Below are positions 52,438-61,647 of a DNA stretch of 64,000 nt, in pieces. Location of the stretch: contig CAMFYL010000006.1 in assembly GCA_946002055.1 (NCBI GenBank), positions 1 through 64,000 on the forward strand. The letters run 5' to 3'. The stretch comes from an uncultured Roseburia sp. (GTDB lineage: Bacteria; Bacillota; Clostridia; Lachnospirales; Lachnospiraceae). The position numbers and the translations under genes were made by a program. The notes beneath the pieces are model-generated. The model was not told the origin of the DNA. It searched no databases and saw only the letters and a list, made by a program, of their open reading frames with translations. How positions within the stretch are numbered: the stretch's first letter is position 1; every line of letters begins with the position of its first letter.

Positions 52438-53416
52438 ATGCTTCACCATATGTATACAAAAGTTCATTCATGAGATAGTACAAATTTAGTGCACAATCTG
52501 CGTAATACACAATGGAAATAATGGGTTGATTCTGATTATTCATACTATAAAGAACCAAACAGTATCCTGCCTCATAAGTGGTTCCTGTCTTTCCGCCAAC
52601 TACGGTAAAACCCGCCGGCGCCTTTTCCTTACCTGATAAATAACGATTGGTATTGTTCCAATCCTGAGCCTTTGTAGTCCCGTCACTTCCTGTGTATGTA
52701 ACATGGTAGGTAGGAGCACTGATAATCTCTAAAAAAGTTTCATTCTTAAGTGCTTCCTGAAAAATCAAATACATATCATAAATGGTTGTATAATGTTCAT
52801 CCTGATGTAATCCATGGGGAGTAACAAAATGTGTATTGGTTGCACCAATAGACTTAGCACGTTCATTCATCATAACAGCAAAGCCTGCCTCATCTCCTCC
52901 TACAGCTTCTGCGATTGCAATCGCCGCATCATTTCCGCTTCGAAGCATAAGTCCATACAACAAATCCTTTAGAGACATTACATCCCCTGCGGAGAGATTT
53001 GCAACGGAAGAATCCGGCGTTTGATCCGCCGCGTAGGCACTTACCTTAACCATTTGATTCAAGTCGCCCTGCTCAATAGCCACAAGACAAGTCAATATCT
53101 TTGTGGTACTGGCAGGATACATACGACCAAACAGATTTTGTCCGTAGGTACATTGGCCAGTGGCCAGATTAAAAACACCACCGCCCTTGGCTACATGAGA
53201 ATCCACAGCATCCAGGCCAAAATTGTCCTGTTCGGAAACACACAAATCAGAGGCGAAGAAATCCACGCCTCCCGTCTTTGCCGTATCTGTTATATGAAAT
53301 TGGTTGGATGTCTCCTCTAAATGATAACTTCCTTCTGTTTCGCTTTTGCAGCCTGTCATACAAACAAGAAGGATACCTATCATCATTACGGAAACAAGTC
53401 TATCGATACATTTCAC
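52436..53416 (-). CDS. D-alanyl-D-alanine carboxypeptidase (S11 family), predicted lipoprotein
   Basis: Trims the terminal D-Ala of peptidoglycan stem peptides (DacF/PBP5-type). The 326-residue protein starts with a signal peptide and a lipobox-like VCMTGC (Cys23), an atypical -3 Met. Active-site motifs are S103-T-T-K106, S160-G-N162 and K276-T-G278. The C-terminal PBP5 domain is absent, so the chain is shorter than DacA. It is the last gene of the mreB operon, overlaps mgsA by 17 bases, and is followed by a strong terminator. Lipid anchoring would replace the C-terminal amphipathic anchor of classical PBP5. Confidence 0.9.
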   Translation of the reverse strand: MKCIDRLVSVMMIGILLVCMTGCKSETEGSYHLEETSNQFHITDTAKTGGVDFFASDLCVSEQDNFGLDAVDSHVAKGGGVFNLATGQCTYGQNLFGRMYPASTTKILTCLVAIEQGDLNQMVKVSAYAADQTPDSSVANLSAGDVMSLKDLLYGLMLRSGNDAAIAIAEAVGGDEAGFAVMMNERAKSIGATNTHFVTPHGLHQDEHYTTIYDMYLIFQEALKNETFLEIISAPTYHVTYTGSDGTTKAQDWNNTNRYLSGKEKAPAGFTVVGGKTGTTYEAGYCLVLYSMNNQNQPIISIVYYADCALNLYYLMNELLYTYGEA

Positions 53417-53795
53417 GCCACTCTAAGTCTCCTCTATCTAAGGATTTAATTAACAGCTCTGCTGTGGCAAGATTTGTTGCCAAAGGTATGTTGTTTGCAT
53501 CACAAATTCGAACAATGTTATTTACATCCGGCTCATGAGACTTTGCCGTAAGTGGATCTCTCAAAAATATAACAAGGTCAATTTCATTATGCTCAATCTG
53601 TGCTCCCAACTGCTGTGTACCGCCTAAATGACCGGCTAAGTATTTGTGAACAGAGAGATTTGTAACTTCCTCTATCAATCTTCCAGTAGTTCCTGTTGCA
53701 AACAATTCGTTTTTGCTCAAAATCCCTCGATATGCAATACAGAAATTCTGCATAAGCTTTTTCTTGGAGTCATGTGCAACTAATCCGATATTCAT
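53400..53795 (-). CDS. mgsA: Methylglyoxal synthase
   Basis: MgsA converts dihydroxyacetone phosphate to methylglyoxal, a bypass that frees phosphate. The 131-residue protein shows NIGLVAHDSKKKLMQNF, FATGTTGRLIEE, AGHLGGTQQLGAQI and the end of the active site in LVIFLRDPLTAKSHEPD. ATG 53795 follows GGGAGGAA by 9 bases; the frame extends upstream inside rodA. It is coupled to rodA by a 4-base overlap and is a metabolic gene within a wall-synthesis operon, a linkage seen in other Clostridia. Confidence 0.95.
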   Translation of the reverse strand: MNIGLVAHDSKKKLMQNFCIAYRGILSKNELFATGTTGRLIEEVTNLSVHKYLAGHLGGTQQLGAQIEHNEIDLVIFLRDPLTAKSHEPDVNNIVRICDANNIPLATNLATAELLIKSLDRGDLEWREMYR

Positions 53796-54913
53796 GATAA
53801 AATTCCTCCCCTTTTTAAATTCTTCCCCTGTAATCCTACATTTAGAACAAATCCCATTCCAAAATATAGTGTGACTAAGGATGTGAGTCCATAGCTGACA
53901 AAGGGTAATGGCAAACCAGTATTTGGCATTAAACCTGTTACTACACATATATTTACAAAACTCTGAAAACCTACAAGAGCTCCCATACCGGTACAAATAA
54001 GTTTACCGGACAAATCCTTCGCTGATTTCGCTGTTCGAAAGCACTGGTAGGTAATAAATAACAATAGCAATACAATGGCCACTGCACCAATAAAGCCCAT
54101 TTCCTCACCGGCCACCGCAAAGATAAAATCTGTCTGTGGCTCGGGAATGTAATTTCCGTTTTTAACGGAATCCACACTGTTGTTATACAGTCCTTTCCCA
54201 AAGAATTGTCCCGATCCGATGGCCATAATAGAATTTTGTTGTTGGAATGCCGCCCCCGGATACTCTTCCGGTTTTAGCCAAGCCAAAATTCGCATACCCT
54301 GATAATCTTTTAGCAAGCTGGCACCCTTGGCCAAAATCAAAAGAATACCACCCACAACAGTAGGAATTGAAATGGCAAGGACGATGCCTACCAATTTGTA
54401 GCTGATTCCCGTCACAAACATTAAGGATGCAATAATTAAGAAGGTGACAATGGTTGTGGATAAATCCGGTTCCTTCAAAATCAAAGCAAGAGGAATGGCA
54501 GCAATAATCGCTGTCTTTATTATAAATCTTTTCTCGTTAATTTCATCCTCGTATTGCATAAAATAATTGGCAAAGAATAGAATTAATAGAATCTTTCCCA
54601 ACTCAGATGGCTGAAAACGGATACCTAAATCGATCCATCTGGTTGCACCTCCTGAGTTATCACCAAACAAAAGTACCATAATAAGAAGTCCTACAACCCC
54701 AATATAATATAGCTTGGAAAATTGTAAAACAAAGTCATAGTCAATAAGAGCCACGACGCCCATAACAAAAACCCCAAGAATCATTCCCAGCATCTGCTTA
54801 GACTGATATTCATAATTGGCACTTCCGATAACGAGAATACCAATGGTGTTTAGCGCAACAATACCAAGAATCAATTTGTAATTAAGATTTTTTAGTTTGT
54901 AAGTACGAAACAT
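53792..54913 (-). CDS. rodA: Rod shape-determining protein RodA
   Basis: SEDS glycosyltransferase of the elongation complex, partner of PBP2 (mrdA). The 373-residue protein has about ten TM helices. Typical blocks: NYKLILGIVALNTIGILVIG, GATRWIDLGIRFQPSELGKI, LKEPDLSTTIVTFLIIASL, SGQFFGKGLYNNS, PEPQTDFIFAVAGEEMGF (conserved Asp), and TGLPLPFVSYGLTSL. It overlaps mgsA by 4 bases and lies 17 bases after minD, where minE is often found in Firmicutes of this cluster type. Confidence 0.95.
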   Translation of the reverse strand: MFRTYKLKNLNYKLILGIVALNTIGILVIGSANYEYQSKQMLGMILGVFVMGVVALIDYDFVLQFSKLYYIGVVGLLIMVLLFGDNSGGATRWIDLGIRFQPSELGKILLILFFANYFMQYEDEINEKRFIIKTAIIAAIPLALILKEPDLSTTIVTFLIIASLMFVTGISYKLVGIVLAISIPTVVGGILLILAKGASLLKDYQGMRILAWLKPEEYPGAAFQQQNSIMAIGSGQFFGKGLYNNSVDSVKNGNYIPEPQTDFIFAVAGEEMGFIGAVAIVLLLLFITYQCFRTAKSAKDLSGKLICTGMGALVGFQSFVNICVVTGLMPNTGLPLPFVSYGLTSLVTLYFGMGFVLNVGLQGKNLKRGGILS

Positions 54914-54930
54914 AATAATCTCTTTTCTAT

Positions 54931-55599
54931 CTATAGTTTAGAACAAATCATTTGTAAAGATTTATTTAGTTTGTGGTTGTCAAATACGAGCTGTCTCTGA
55001 TAAGGAATCCTTCCGATGTATTCGCTATTTAAAACCGTATCACATAACCCTATCAGTTCTTGCTTTGGCACAAGAAACCTTATGGGCTTCTGCTCGTTTA
55101 AAACCACTTTAAAATTCATATGCCCTCTTTGAAGCAGCTTGCTCATAGAGATAGCATCAGAAATGGATGCCTGATCCCAAGCCATTACCAGAATTCCTTG
55201 GGTAATATAAGGCAATAGCATATGATGGATGCTGCTGATTCCGGCAGGAGTGTCAATAATAATATAATCAAAGCTTCCTGATAATTCCTGCAAAAAGGAT
55301 GCTATTCTACCCTCATCACAGGAAAAGGAATCATCCTTTGTCCCCGGAATCATAGACAAATTTTCATCTACGGTGATACAAGCTTGTCTTACAGAACAAA
55401 CGCCTCGCAACACATCTGCCACATTATATCGAATTTGATTCTCCATACAAAAGAATATATCCAGGTTGCGAAATCCAAAATCGGTATCCACAAGTACAAC
55501 CTTTTTATCCATTCGTGAAAATTGAAGTCCCAGCAATGCAGCTGTCGTTGTTTTGCCAACACCACCCTTGCCGGAAATAACCATTACAATTTCACCCAA
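54931..55599 (-). CDS. minD: MinD-like ATPase, C-terminally short
   Basis: MinD is the membrane-bound ATPase that carries MinC to place the septum. The 222-residue protein has the deviant Walker A GKGGVGKTT (about residues 10-18), VDTDFGFRNLD and IIIDTPAGI. It ends soon after YIGRIPYQRQLV, about 40 residues earlier than usual (MinD is commonly about 260-270 aa), and the last helix LNKSLQMICSKL only weakly resembles the C-terminal membrane-targeting helix. The start is TTG 55599 with GGAG 10 bases upstream. minC precedes it by 14 bases, and no minE follows. It may be a functional divergent MinD with weak membrane binding; this is inference. Confidence 0.85.
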   Translation of the reverse strand: MGEIVMVISGKGGVGKTTTAALLGLQFSRMDKKVVLVDTDFGFRNLDIFFCMENQIRYNVADVLRGVCSVRQACITVDENLSMIPGTKDDSFSCDEGRIASFLQELSGSFDYIIIDTPAGISSIHHMLLPYITQGILVMAWDQASISDAISMSKLLQRGHMNFKVVLNEQKPIRFLVPKQELIGLCDTVLNSEYIGRIPYQRQLVFDNHKLNKSLQMICSKL

Positions 55600-55613
55600 G
55601 CACTTAATACTCC

Positions 55614-56288
55614 TTAAATATGTTTTAGAAGGCCACTGTGAAGGGGCTCACAGAGCAATTCGTTCTGCCACACCACAATGGCAACTGGTTCTTTGCCCTT
55701 TTTCTTTGTTCTTGAAAACCATTTGCTCTCCAAAGTGACTTCCCCGGTAACGCCGCCAACAGAAGCAGTTCCGCCATCCCACTCTTCTGCAATGATATAA
55801 CAATGTGAGTCCTTGGGACAACCTGCGTTCACAGTTCCATATACCGTCCCCATCACAATCACATTACCAGCGGCAGTTACTTTGGCTCGTGATTTTACAT
55901 CGCCTAAAATAATGATACTGGAATCAGAGTGGATTTCCTCTTTGTTGGCCACAGTTCCTTTTATAATTTTAGCATTTTCATATGTCTTTTCATAGTAGAA
56001 TCTGTCGATTTTATCCATCATCTGGACATCTTTCAATTCCTGTTTTTCCTCAACTAAAAGAATGGTAATGTTGGAGTTCAGCTGGATTGCTTCCACAATC
56101 ACCCCGGCCTCTTCTCCTGTTACAGGACGGCCCTCAATGGCCAAAACCATATTTGCTGTGCCAAAAAAATCTCTGGATTTGGCAAACTTACTGCAAATGT
56201 CCCGCACCAATTGTTCAAAGGATATTTCTTTATCCAAAACAAGGGTAATACCATATTGATTACTTTTTATAACAACCGATTCTTTCAT
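55614..56288 (-). CDS. minC: Septum site-determining protein MinC (divergent C-terminal end)
   Basis: MinC inhibits FtsZ assembly away from midcell when bound by MinD. The 224-residue protein has the N-terminal domain (VVIKSNQYGITLVLDKEISF, about 1-100) and the C-terminal beta-helix (IIKGTV, SSIIILGDVKSRAKVTAAGN, VIVMGTVYGTVNAG; about 105-165). The expected next segment with IRIA-type sequence is replaced by KDSHCYIIAEEWDGGTASVGG and a basic extension, so the end that usually contacts MinD differs from the standard. GGAG is its RBS. It lies between mrdA and minD. Confidence 0.85.
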   Translation of the reverse strand: MKESVVIKSNQYGITLVLDKEISFEQLVRDICSKFAKSRDFFGTANMVLAIEGRPVTGEEAGVIVEAIQLNSNITILLVEEKQELKDVQMMDKIDRFYYEKTYENAKIIKGTVANKEEIHSDSSIIILGDVKSRAKVTAAGNVIVMGTVYGTVNAGCPKDSHCYIIAEEWDGGTASVGGVTGEVTLESKWFSRTKKKGKEPVAIVVWQNELLCEPLHSGLLKHI

Positions 56289-56301
56289 GAAAAACTCCTA
56301 C

Positions 56302-59148
56302 TTAGTCTGTAACTGCGTTGGTTGATGTTGATGTGGTGATTTCACTACCCAACAGAGATTCTAAGGATGTCTCTCCAAAGTAATATGACATAATATCTGC
56401 AGCAACTACGGATGCATTGCCGGAACCATATCCGAAAGCAATACGGGTTGCCACAGCAATTTCCGGCGCATTATATGGTGCATAGCCGATAAATAACGCA
56501 TGATTTGGCCTTGTTTTATCCTGCTGAGCAGTACCGGTTTTACCTGCGGCAGCAACCGATAAGCCGTCAAATGCTGACAAATCCTCCACTACGCCTCGCA
56601 AGCCGCTGGAAATGGATGACCATTCCTCGGAAGAAAGGACAGAGATTCGATTGCGAACCTTAGGCTTGTATGTCTCCATCACATCCCCTGTCACTGCATT
56701 CTGCACATGATCCAAAAGGGTCAAATCATATACCGTACCCCGGTTTGATACTGCAGTTGCATATCGGGCCAAGGAAATGGTGGTAAAGTTATTGTTTGAC
56801 TGTCCAATGGCTGCCATAACCGGGTATTCTGTGGCAATGGAAGGCTTTGCCTCCTCGATTTCTACACCTGTCTTTTTGTCTAAACCAAACATAGATGCGT
56901 ATTTCTTTAGTTTATTGATACCGGCTTCGTCCTGATAATTGGTTCCACCGGCCAAATCATAACCCACCTGGTAGAAGAAATAGTTACATGATACGCGCAA
57001 AGCCTGTGACACATTAATCAAACCATGATTGCTTGGAAACGCCCAACACTTGGGCTTATTACTTACCAAATCAAACTGTCCCAAGTCATCGATCTGACTG
57101 GATGTGGTAATGTCATTTTCTGCCAAACCTGCTGTAGTTGAAATGATCTTGTAGGTAGAACCCGGAGCCGTCTTCTGTTGTGTAGCATAGTTGTAAAGGG
57201 GATTTGATAAGCTTGTGCTCAGGTAATTGTAATACTCTGCATCCACAGCATTGGCCAAACGATTATTATCATAACCAGGGTAAGTAACGCAGGCCAGCAA
57301 ATCACCGCTTTTCGAATCTATTACAACTGCTGAGCCGGAGCAGGGATCCAAAGCCAGCTGGGCCGGTGTAATTTTGGATGTTTTAATGCTATCTAAAATA
57401 AAGCTGTAGGCACTCAGACTGCCGGAAAGCAGTGCAGCTTTCTTGCCTTCATCATCCTTTAATACTCCCTGCTCGTAAAGTATGGCACAGAGTTCATTGC
57501 CGCTGATAGAATCCTCTAAAATCAAATATTTATACACCTTCTTCTGGAAGGTTCGATCAGACTGCAGTTCCGTTAACGCATAGGCAATCAACTGTTCATA
57601 CAGTTCCTCTGTATCGGCATATTTGGATGTATTCGAGTATTTGGTAATGTCAATCCAGTTTTGCTCAATGGCATACATCAAATATTCATTGACACTGAGT
57701 TCTTCATTGGTCCACTTCAAATGCATTTCATCGGAGTTGTCAATTGCATCAGCATCAAAAATACCCTGGGACTTTAACGTGGTCACCAAATAGGTGGAAT
57801 AATCCTGATATTCCTTTGGTAAATCCTTGTAAATTGCCGGGCTGTTAGAGTGTAACTGGCCCTTTAAGGTTGCAATCACACTATCTGCCTTCTTGTTGTA
57901 GGCGTGAAGCACCTTCTTTTCTGTAGCAGAGGCGCTTTCCTTCTCAAAATCATCAATCTTAATCATATTATTGTTGATAAGGGCAAAGTATACATCATAA
58001 ATCGGTATTACAATGTCAGCCTCATCGCTGGTGGGAGCGTATGTCTTGATATTTGCAATCTTAGAATATAAGATACTGGCAATCTCTTTTTCCAAAGCCT
58101 TATATGTGGCAATTTGCAAGTTTTTATCAATCGATAAATATACGTGATTACCCGGTACCGATTCCTTCTTATCTGATATCTGAATCAAGTTACCCATATT
58201 GTCCACATAAATGGTCTGCTCTCCCTTTTTGCCGGATAAATAGTCATTCATATATTGTTCAATGCCGGATTTACCAACCACGTCCGTCAGTTCTACCGTT
58301 TTATCCTTTTTGGATTTTTCCTGATATTCCTCTGTGGAAATGGTTCCGGTATAGCCAACAATATGTGCAAAATACTCACTATCCACATAATAACGAATGG
58401 ATTTTTCCTCAATATCAACCCCTGTGAGATTATTCATATTCTCCTTAATGTAGGCCACGGAAGCGTCGCTTACATCACTGGCAATGGTAGTGGCAATATA
58501 CTTCTGGAAGTTGTTTTGTCCGATGCTGTAACGAACAATACAAATCTTATATCGCAAATCCTCTTTATATTTGGTGGAAATATCGTAGCGATGCTCTCCC
58601 ATCAAATAATCCATAATCTGGTTTGCTGATGCGCTTTTTTCATCAATCTTCAGCTTGGAGTTGTATTTCAAATCTTCGATACTGGCATGTCCGAAAACGT
58701 CCGCGCGGAAACGCTGCAGGGCAACACCTTCCCCTTGAACAAATTCATATTTGCCGTTAGCGGAACGAAGAATACCAAAATCATTGTCAATCTTGTCACC
58801 ATTCTTCTCAATATGCTTGATAATCGTGGCGATTTCTGCATTTAGTTTTTCATTTCGATCATCGGAATTCTCGTATGACCCGGTATCTTCAATAGTAATG
58901 GCGTAGGCAAGCTTATTATAAGCTAACACCTCGCCGTTTCTGTCGTAGATACACCCTCTGGCCGCGTCTACGGATTCTGTCTTTTCCACTTTTAAATCAT
59001 AGTTGGCCTGATATTGAGCACCATTTACAATCTGTAGCACAAAAAGACGAATCATCAAAATACCGGAAAATACAATCATGACACTGGTCATGACACGAAG
59101 GCGAGAAGACAATATTCTATTAAAAAAGTCTCTTATGATATCAAACAA
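56302..59148 (-). CDS. mrdA: Penicillin-binding protein 2 (elongation transpeptidase), long form
   Basis: PBP2 cross-links lateral wall peptidoglycan with RodA. Counting from TTG 59148 it has 948 residues, against about 620-720 in most PBP2. There is a TM helix (about residues 20-42), the dimer/pedestal domain (VDAARGCIYDRNGEVLAYN; NLTGVDIEEKSIRYY), then a long insert of roughly 250 residues between the pedestal and the transpeptidase domain (about 345-600), and the transpeptidase with S664-T-Y-K667, S-C-N (RVSCNYFF) and K870-T-G872 (AGKTGTAQQ). AGGAG is 11 bases before this TTG; another in-frame TTG at 59181 lacks an RBS. It overlaps the mreD stop by 8 bases. The long insert is a known feature of Lachnospiraceae PBP2 as far as I recall (not checked). 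Confidence 0.9.
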   Translation of the reverse strand: MFDIIRDFFNRILSSRLRVMTSVMIVFSGILMIRLFVLQIVNGAQYQANYDLKVEKTESVDAARGCIYDRNGEVLAYNKLAYAITIEDTGSYENSDDRNEKLNAEIATIIKHIEKNGDKIDNDFGILRSANGKYEFVQGEGVALQRFRADVFGHASIEDLKYNSKLKIDEKSASANQIMDYLMGEHRYDISTKYKEDLRYKICIVRYSIGQNNFQKYIATTIASDVSDASVAYIKENMNNLTGVDIEEKSIRYYVDSEYFAHIVGYTGTISTEEYQEKSKKDKTVELTDVVGKSGIEQYMNDYLSGKKGEQTIYVDNMGNLIQISDKKESVPGNHVYLSIDKNLQIATYKALEKEIASILYSKIANIKTYAPTSDEADIVIPIYDVYFALINNNMIKIDDFEKESASATEKKVLHAYNKKADSVIATLKGQLHSNSPAIYKDLPKEYQDYSTYLVTTLKSQGIFDADAIDNSDEMHLKWTNEELSVNEYLMYAIEQNWIDITKYSNTSKYADTEELYEQLIAYALTELQSDRTFQKKVYKYLILEDSISGNELCAILYEQGVLKDDEGKKAALLSGSLSAYSFILDSIKTSKITPAQLALDPCSGSAVVIDSKSGDLLACVTYPGYDNNRLANAVDAEYYNYLSTSLSNPLYNYATQQKTAPGSTYKIISTTAGLAENDITTSSQIDDLGQFDLVSNKPKCWAFPSNHGLINVSQALRVSCNYFFYQVGYDLAGGTNYQDEAGINKLKKYASMFGLDKKTGVEIEEAKPSIATEYPVMAAIGQSNNNFTTISLARYATAVSNRGTVYDLTLLDHVQNAVTGDVMETYKPKVRNRISVLSSEEWSSISSGLRGVVEDLSAFDGLSVAAAGKTGTAQQDKTRPNHALFIGYAPYNAPEIAVATRIAFGYGSGNASVVAADIMSYYFGETSLESLLGSEITTSTSTNAVTD

Positions 59149-59677
59149 GGTCTCTTCTACTCCTTTTTTCGTCCTTATCAAACCATTGGTTTATCTTCAA
59201 AATAATGTAATACAGGAAAATGGACACTAATACGGTATAGACAGCCTCAGGCATAATGACATGAATAAAATAATAGCCAAAGGCAAATTGTTTGCGCACA
59301 AGAAACCAAATACCATATATAATCAGTCCATACACAATGTCGCAGGTACCGATGAGCGCCAAAGGAAGCTTTAAATCATCTCCATAAAATAGTTTCTTAA
59401 ACAATCCACTTAAGAAACCAATATAGAGATAAATTAAAATGTATATGCCGAACAAAGAACCGCTAAAAAAATCAGCAACAAGTCCGCAGGTAAATCCCAC
59501 GCCCATGCCATATTTTGTTCCCCTCATCAAACCCAAGGAAGTGGTGAGAATCACAAGGAAGTTTGGCACAACACCTGCTAACTCCAAATGAGGAAATATG
59601 GTTGTCTGCATAAGGTAGCAAACAACAATCAGTATAAAGACAACCATAACCTGTTTCAGGATCGTTTTCATCTCCAT
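59141..59677 (-). CDS. mreD: Rod shape-determining protein MreD
   Basis: Polytopic membrane component of the elongation complex. The 178-residue protein has about five hydrophobic helices, with QTTIFPHLELAGVVPNFLVI in the first third and KYGMGVGFTCGLVADFFSG as the conserved MreD block. Its ATG overlaps the mreC stop (TAATG), and its end overlaps the start of mrdA by 8 bases. MreD has little conserved sequence; gene order supports the call. Confidence 0.9.
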   Translation of the reverse strand: MEMKTILKQVMVVFILIVVCYLMQTTIFPHLELAGVVPNFLVILTTSLGLMRGTKYGMGVGFTCGLVADFFSGSLFGIYILIYLYIGFLSGLFKKLFYGDDLKLPLALIGTCDIVYGLIIYGIWFLVRKQFAFGYYFIHVIMPEAVYTVLVSIFLYYIILKINQWFDKDEKRSRRDLV

Positions 59678-60531
59678 TACTTACCGGTCTCCTTCATATC
59701 CAAAATAACCAACACATCCTGAAGGTGCTTAAAGTCAGCTACCGGCGTTAATTTGCCAGACTTGGTTAATTTGTTTGTATCATTAGAAATCTCCGAAACA
59801 TATCCGATTAACAGTCCCGGAAGATATTGATTGCTAATGTTAGAAGTGACAATGGAATCCCCTACGGAAACTTTATTGTTCTTATCTTCCAATCCTGAGA
59901 ATGTAATCATATTAGATGACGTCATATACTTCAGACTGCCTGACACAATACAGTTATCATCGGTGGAGAGAACCATACCGCTTACGTTGTTGGTGTCATC
60001 GATAATGGAACGAACCACAGCGTGATTCTTCCCAACGTCTGTTACAATTCCAACCAGTCCGCTTCCGGCAATAACATTCATTCCCTTCTTGATACCACTG
60101 GAAGAGCCCTTGTTGATCGTAAAGGTGTCAAACCAGTTATTACTGCCCCGGCCGATGACGCGGGCTCCAGTCTTCTTGTAGCTTGAATACTGCTTATCCA
60201 GTTCATACAATTCCTGTAATGTATCAAGTTCGGATTGCTCCAAGCGAGTTGTTGTAATCTGACTAGAGAGTTCGTCAATTTTTTTCTGCAACTGTTCATT
60301 CTCCGCAATGAGCTGTTCCTTTGTCTTGGTATCATTACTATTGATGGAAATAATGTCTCCCACATAATCAAGGCCCTTCTGCATAGGCACAAAGATATAA
60401 TTAGATATGGACCGAACCGGTTCACCGGAATAGCCTGTTGCGTAGCTTGCAAATAAGAGCATAACACACACCAGTGTTAACCCCATCAAAACGTATTTAC
60501 TTGGTAAAGAAGTTCTTCCTTTACGATTCAT
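59677..60531 (-). CDS. mreC: Rod shape-determining protein MreC
   Basis: MreC is a bitopic scaffold of the elongation machinery that activates PBP2-RodA. The 284-residue protein has an N-terminal TM helix (YVLMGLTLVCVMLLFASYA), a coiled coil (NEQLQKKIDELSSQI, about residues 75-115) and the beta-barrel domain with ARVIGRGSNNWFDTFTINKG, GMNVIAGSGLVGIVTDVG and TSNISNQYLPGLLIGYV. It lies between mreB (37-base gap) and mreD. Confidence 0.95.
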   Translation of the reverse strand: MNRKGRTSLPSKYVLMGLTLVCVMLLFASYATGYSGEPVRSISNYIFVPMQKGLDYVGDIISINSNDTKTKEQLIAENEQLQKKIDELSSQITTTRLEQSELDTLQELYELDKQYSSYKKTGARVIGRGSNNWFDTFTINKGSSSGIKKGMNVIAGSGLVGIVTDVGKNHAVVRSIIDDTNNVSGMVLSTDDNCIVSGSLKYMTSSNMITFSGLEDKNNKVSVGDSIVTSNISNQYLPGLLIGYVSEISNDTNKLTKSGKLTPVADFKHLQDVLVILDMKETGK

Positions 60532-60568
60532 TGTTATCTTGAAACTCCCTTTCTCGGATTTCTATCAA

Positions 60569-61582
60569 TTATTTAAAGATTCTGGCTTTCATTTCATAGC
60601 CAAACTTCTTATACTTGCTGTCTGTTAATACCTTGTCTAATCCAAGCACAGATGTTTCATTGGCGTGTTCACTTATATTCACCTTAATGTTTGTAACCTC
60701 TGTAAAGAGCTCAGCAAGCTGATGAATCTGCGCACTACCACCTGTCAAATAGATTCCGGATGAGACAATGTCTCTTGCCAATTCCGGTGGAACCTTTTCA
60801 AGTGTAATCTTAATAGAATTGCACAGATTGGTTAAATCGCCTCGTATCCCCTCGTATACCATGGAGCTGTTAACCTCCATCTCAATTGGAAGGCCACTGA
60901 CAACATCTCTGCCCACAATAACCAAAGAGTCCTTGCGACCGGGCATAGCACTACCAATCTGTTCCTTTAACTGACAAGCTGTCTTTCTGCCAATCATAAG
61001 ATTGTACTTACGTCTCATATAAGTGACAATGGAATCATCCAATTGGTTGCCGCCAAACGGACACAGCTCTGTCAATACCAGACCACCCAGAGAAATTACA
61101 GAAATTTCTGTGGTGTCCCCGCCAAAATCAACAACCATAATGCCTGTTGGTTCTGTGATATCAAGTCCCATACCAAGGGCATCAGCAAGGGGCTTCTCAC
61201 AAAGCATCACACTGTGAGGGCGTTGCTTTGACTTAATAAACATATCATAGAAAGCTTTTTTCTCAACTTCTGTAATGTCTGTAGGGACACATACAACAAT
61301 ATCTGCTCCCTTTAACTTGGCTTTCACCTTATTCTCTAACACTTCAAAAAGCATCGTCTGCATATTGTCAAAATCAGCAATCACACCGCTGACAATGGGG
61401 AAAGAAACCTGAATGGATTCCGGTGTCTTTTCGTACATAGAATATGCCTCATCGCCATAGGCGTACATTTTATCATTGTCTACAATAGCAATTGTGTTCT
61501 TGACATTTAACACACTTTTGCTGTTGTTGCTGAAAATTTTGAGGTTATTTGTCCCCATATCAATTCCATAGCAATTACTCAT
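60569..61582 (-). CDS. mreB: Rod shape-determining protein MreB
   Basis: Actin-like filament protein that steers lateral wall synthesis. The 337-residue protein has the actin-fold motifs: phosphate 1 YGIDMGTNNLKIFS at the start, connect/ADIVVCVPTDI, phosphate 2 VVDFGGDTTEISVISLGGL (about residues 149-167), and the adenosine motif YLTGGSAQIHQLAELF near 277. The start NCYGIDMGTNNLK differs from the usual DLGTANT, so it is a divergent MreB, but its head position in an mreBCD operon is clear. GGAGGAT is its RBS, 8 bases upstream. Confidence 0.92.
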   Translation of the reverse strand: MSNCYGIDMGTNNLKIFSNNSKSVLNVKNTIAIVDNDKMYAYGDEAYSMYEKTPESIQVSFPIVSGVIADFDNMQTMLFEVLENKVKAKLKGADIVVCVPTDITEVEKKAFYDMFIKSKQRPHSVMLCEKPLADALGMGLDITEPTGIMVVDFGGDTTEISVISLGGLVLTELCPFGGNQLDDSIVTYMRRKYNLMIGRKTACQLKEQIGSAMPGRKDSLVIVGRDVVSGLPIEMEVNSSMVYEGIRGDLTNLCNSIKITLEKVPPELARDIVSSGIYLTGGSAQIHQLAELFTEVTNIKVNISEHANETSVLGLDKVLTDSKYKKFGYEMKARIFK

Positions 61583-61618
61583 GGATTTATCCTCCGTTTG
61601 GCTTTAATCGTACCTATT

Positions 61619-61647
61619 ATTGTAGCATAACTAGATATTGTTCACAA
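61619..61647 (-). promoter_or_regulatory. Predicted promoter of the mreB operon
   Basis: On the minus strand, TTGTGA (61642-61647), 17-base spacer, TACAAT (61619-61624), with TG two bases upstream of the -10 (extended -10). The -35 lies inside the last codons of the upstream gene. Confidence 0.65.
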
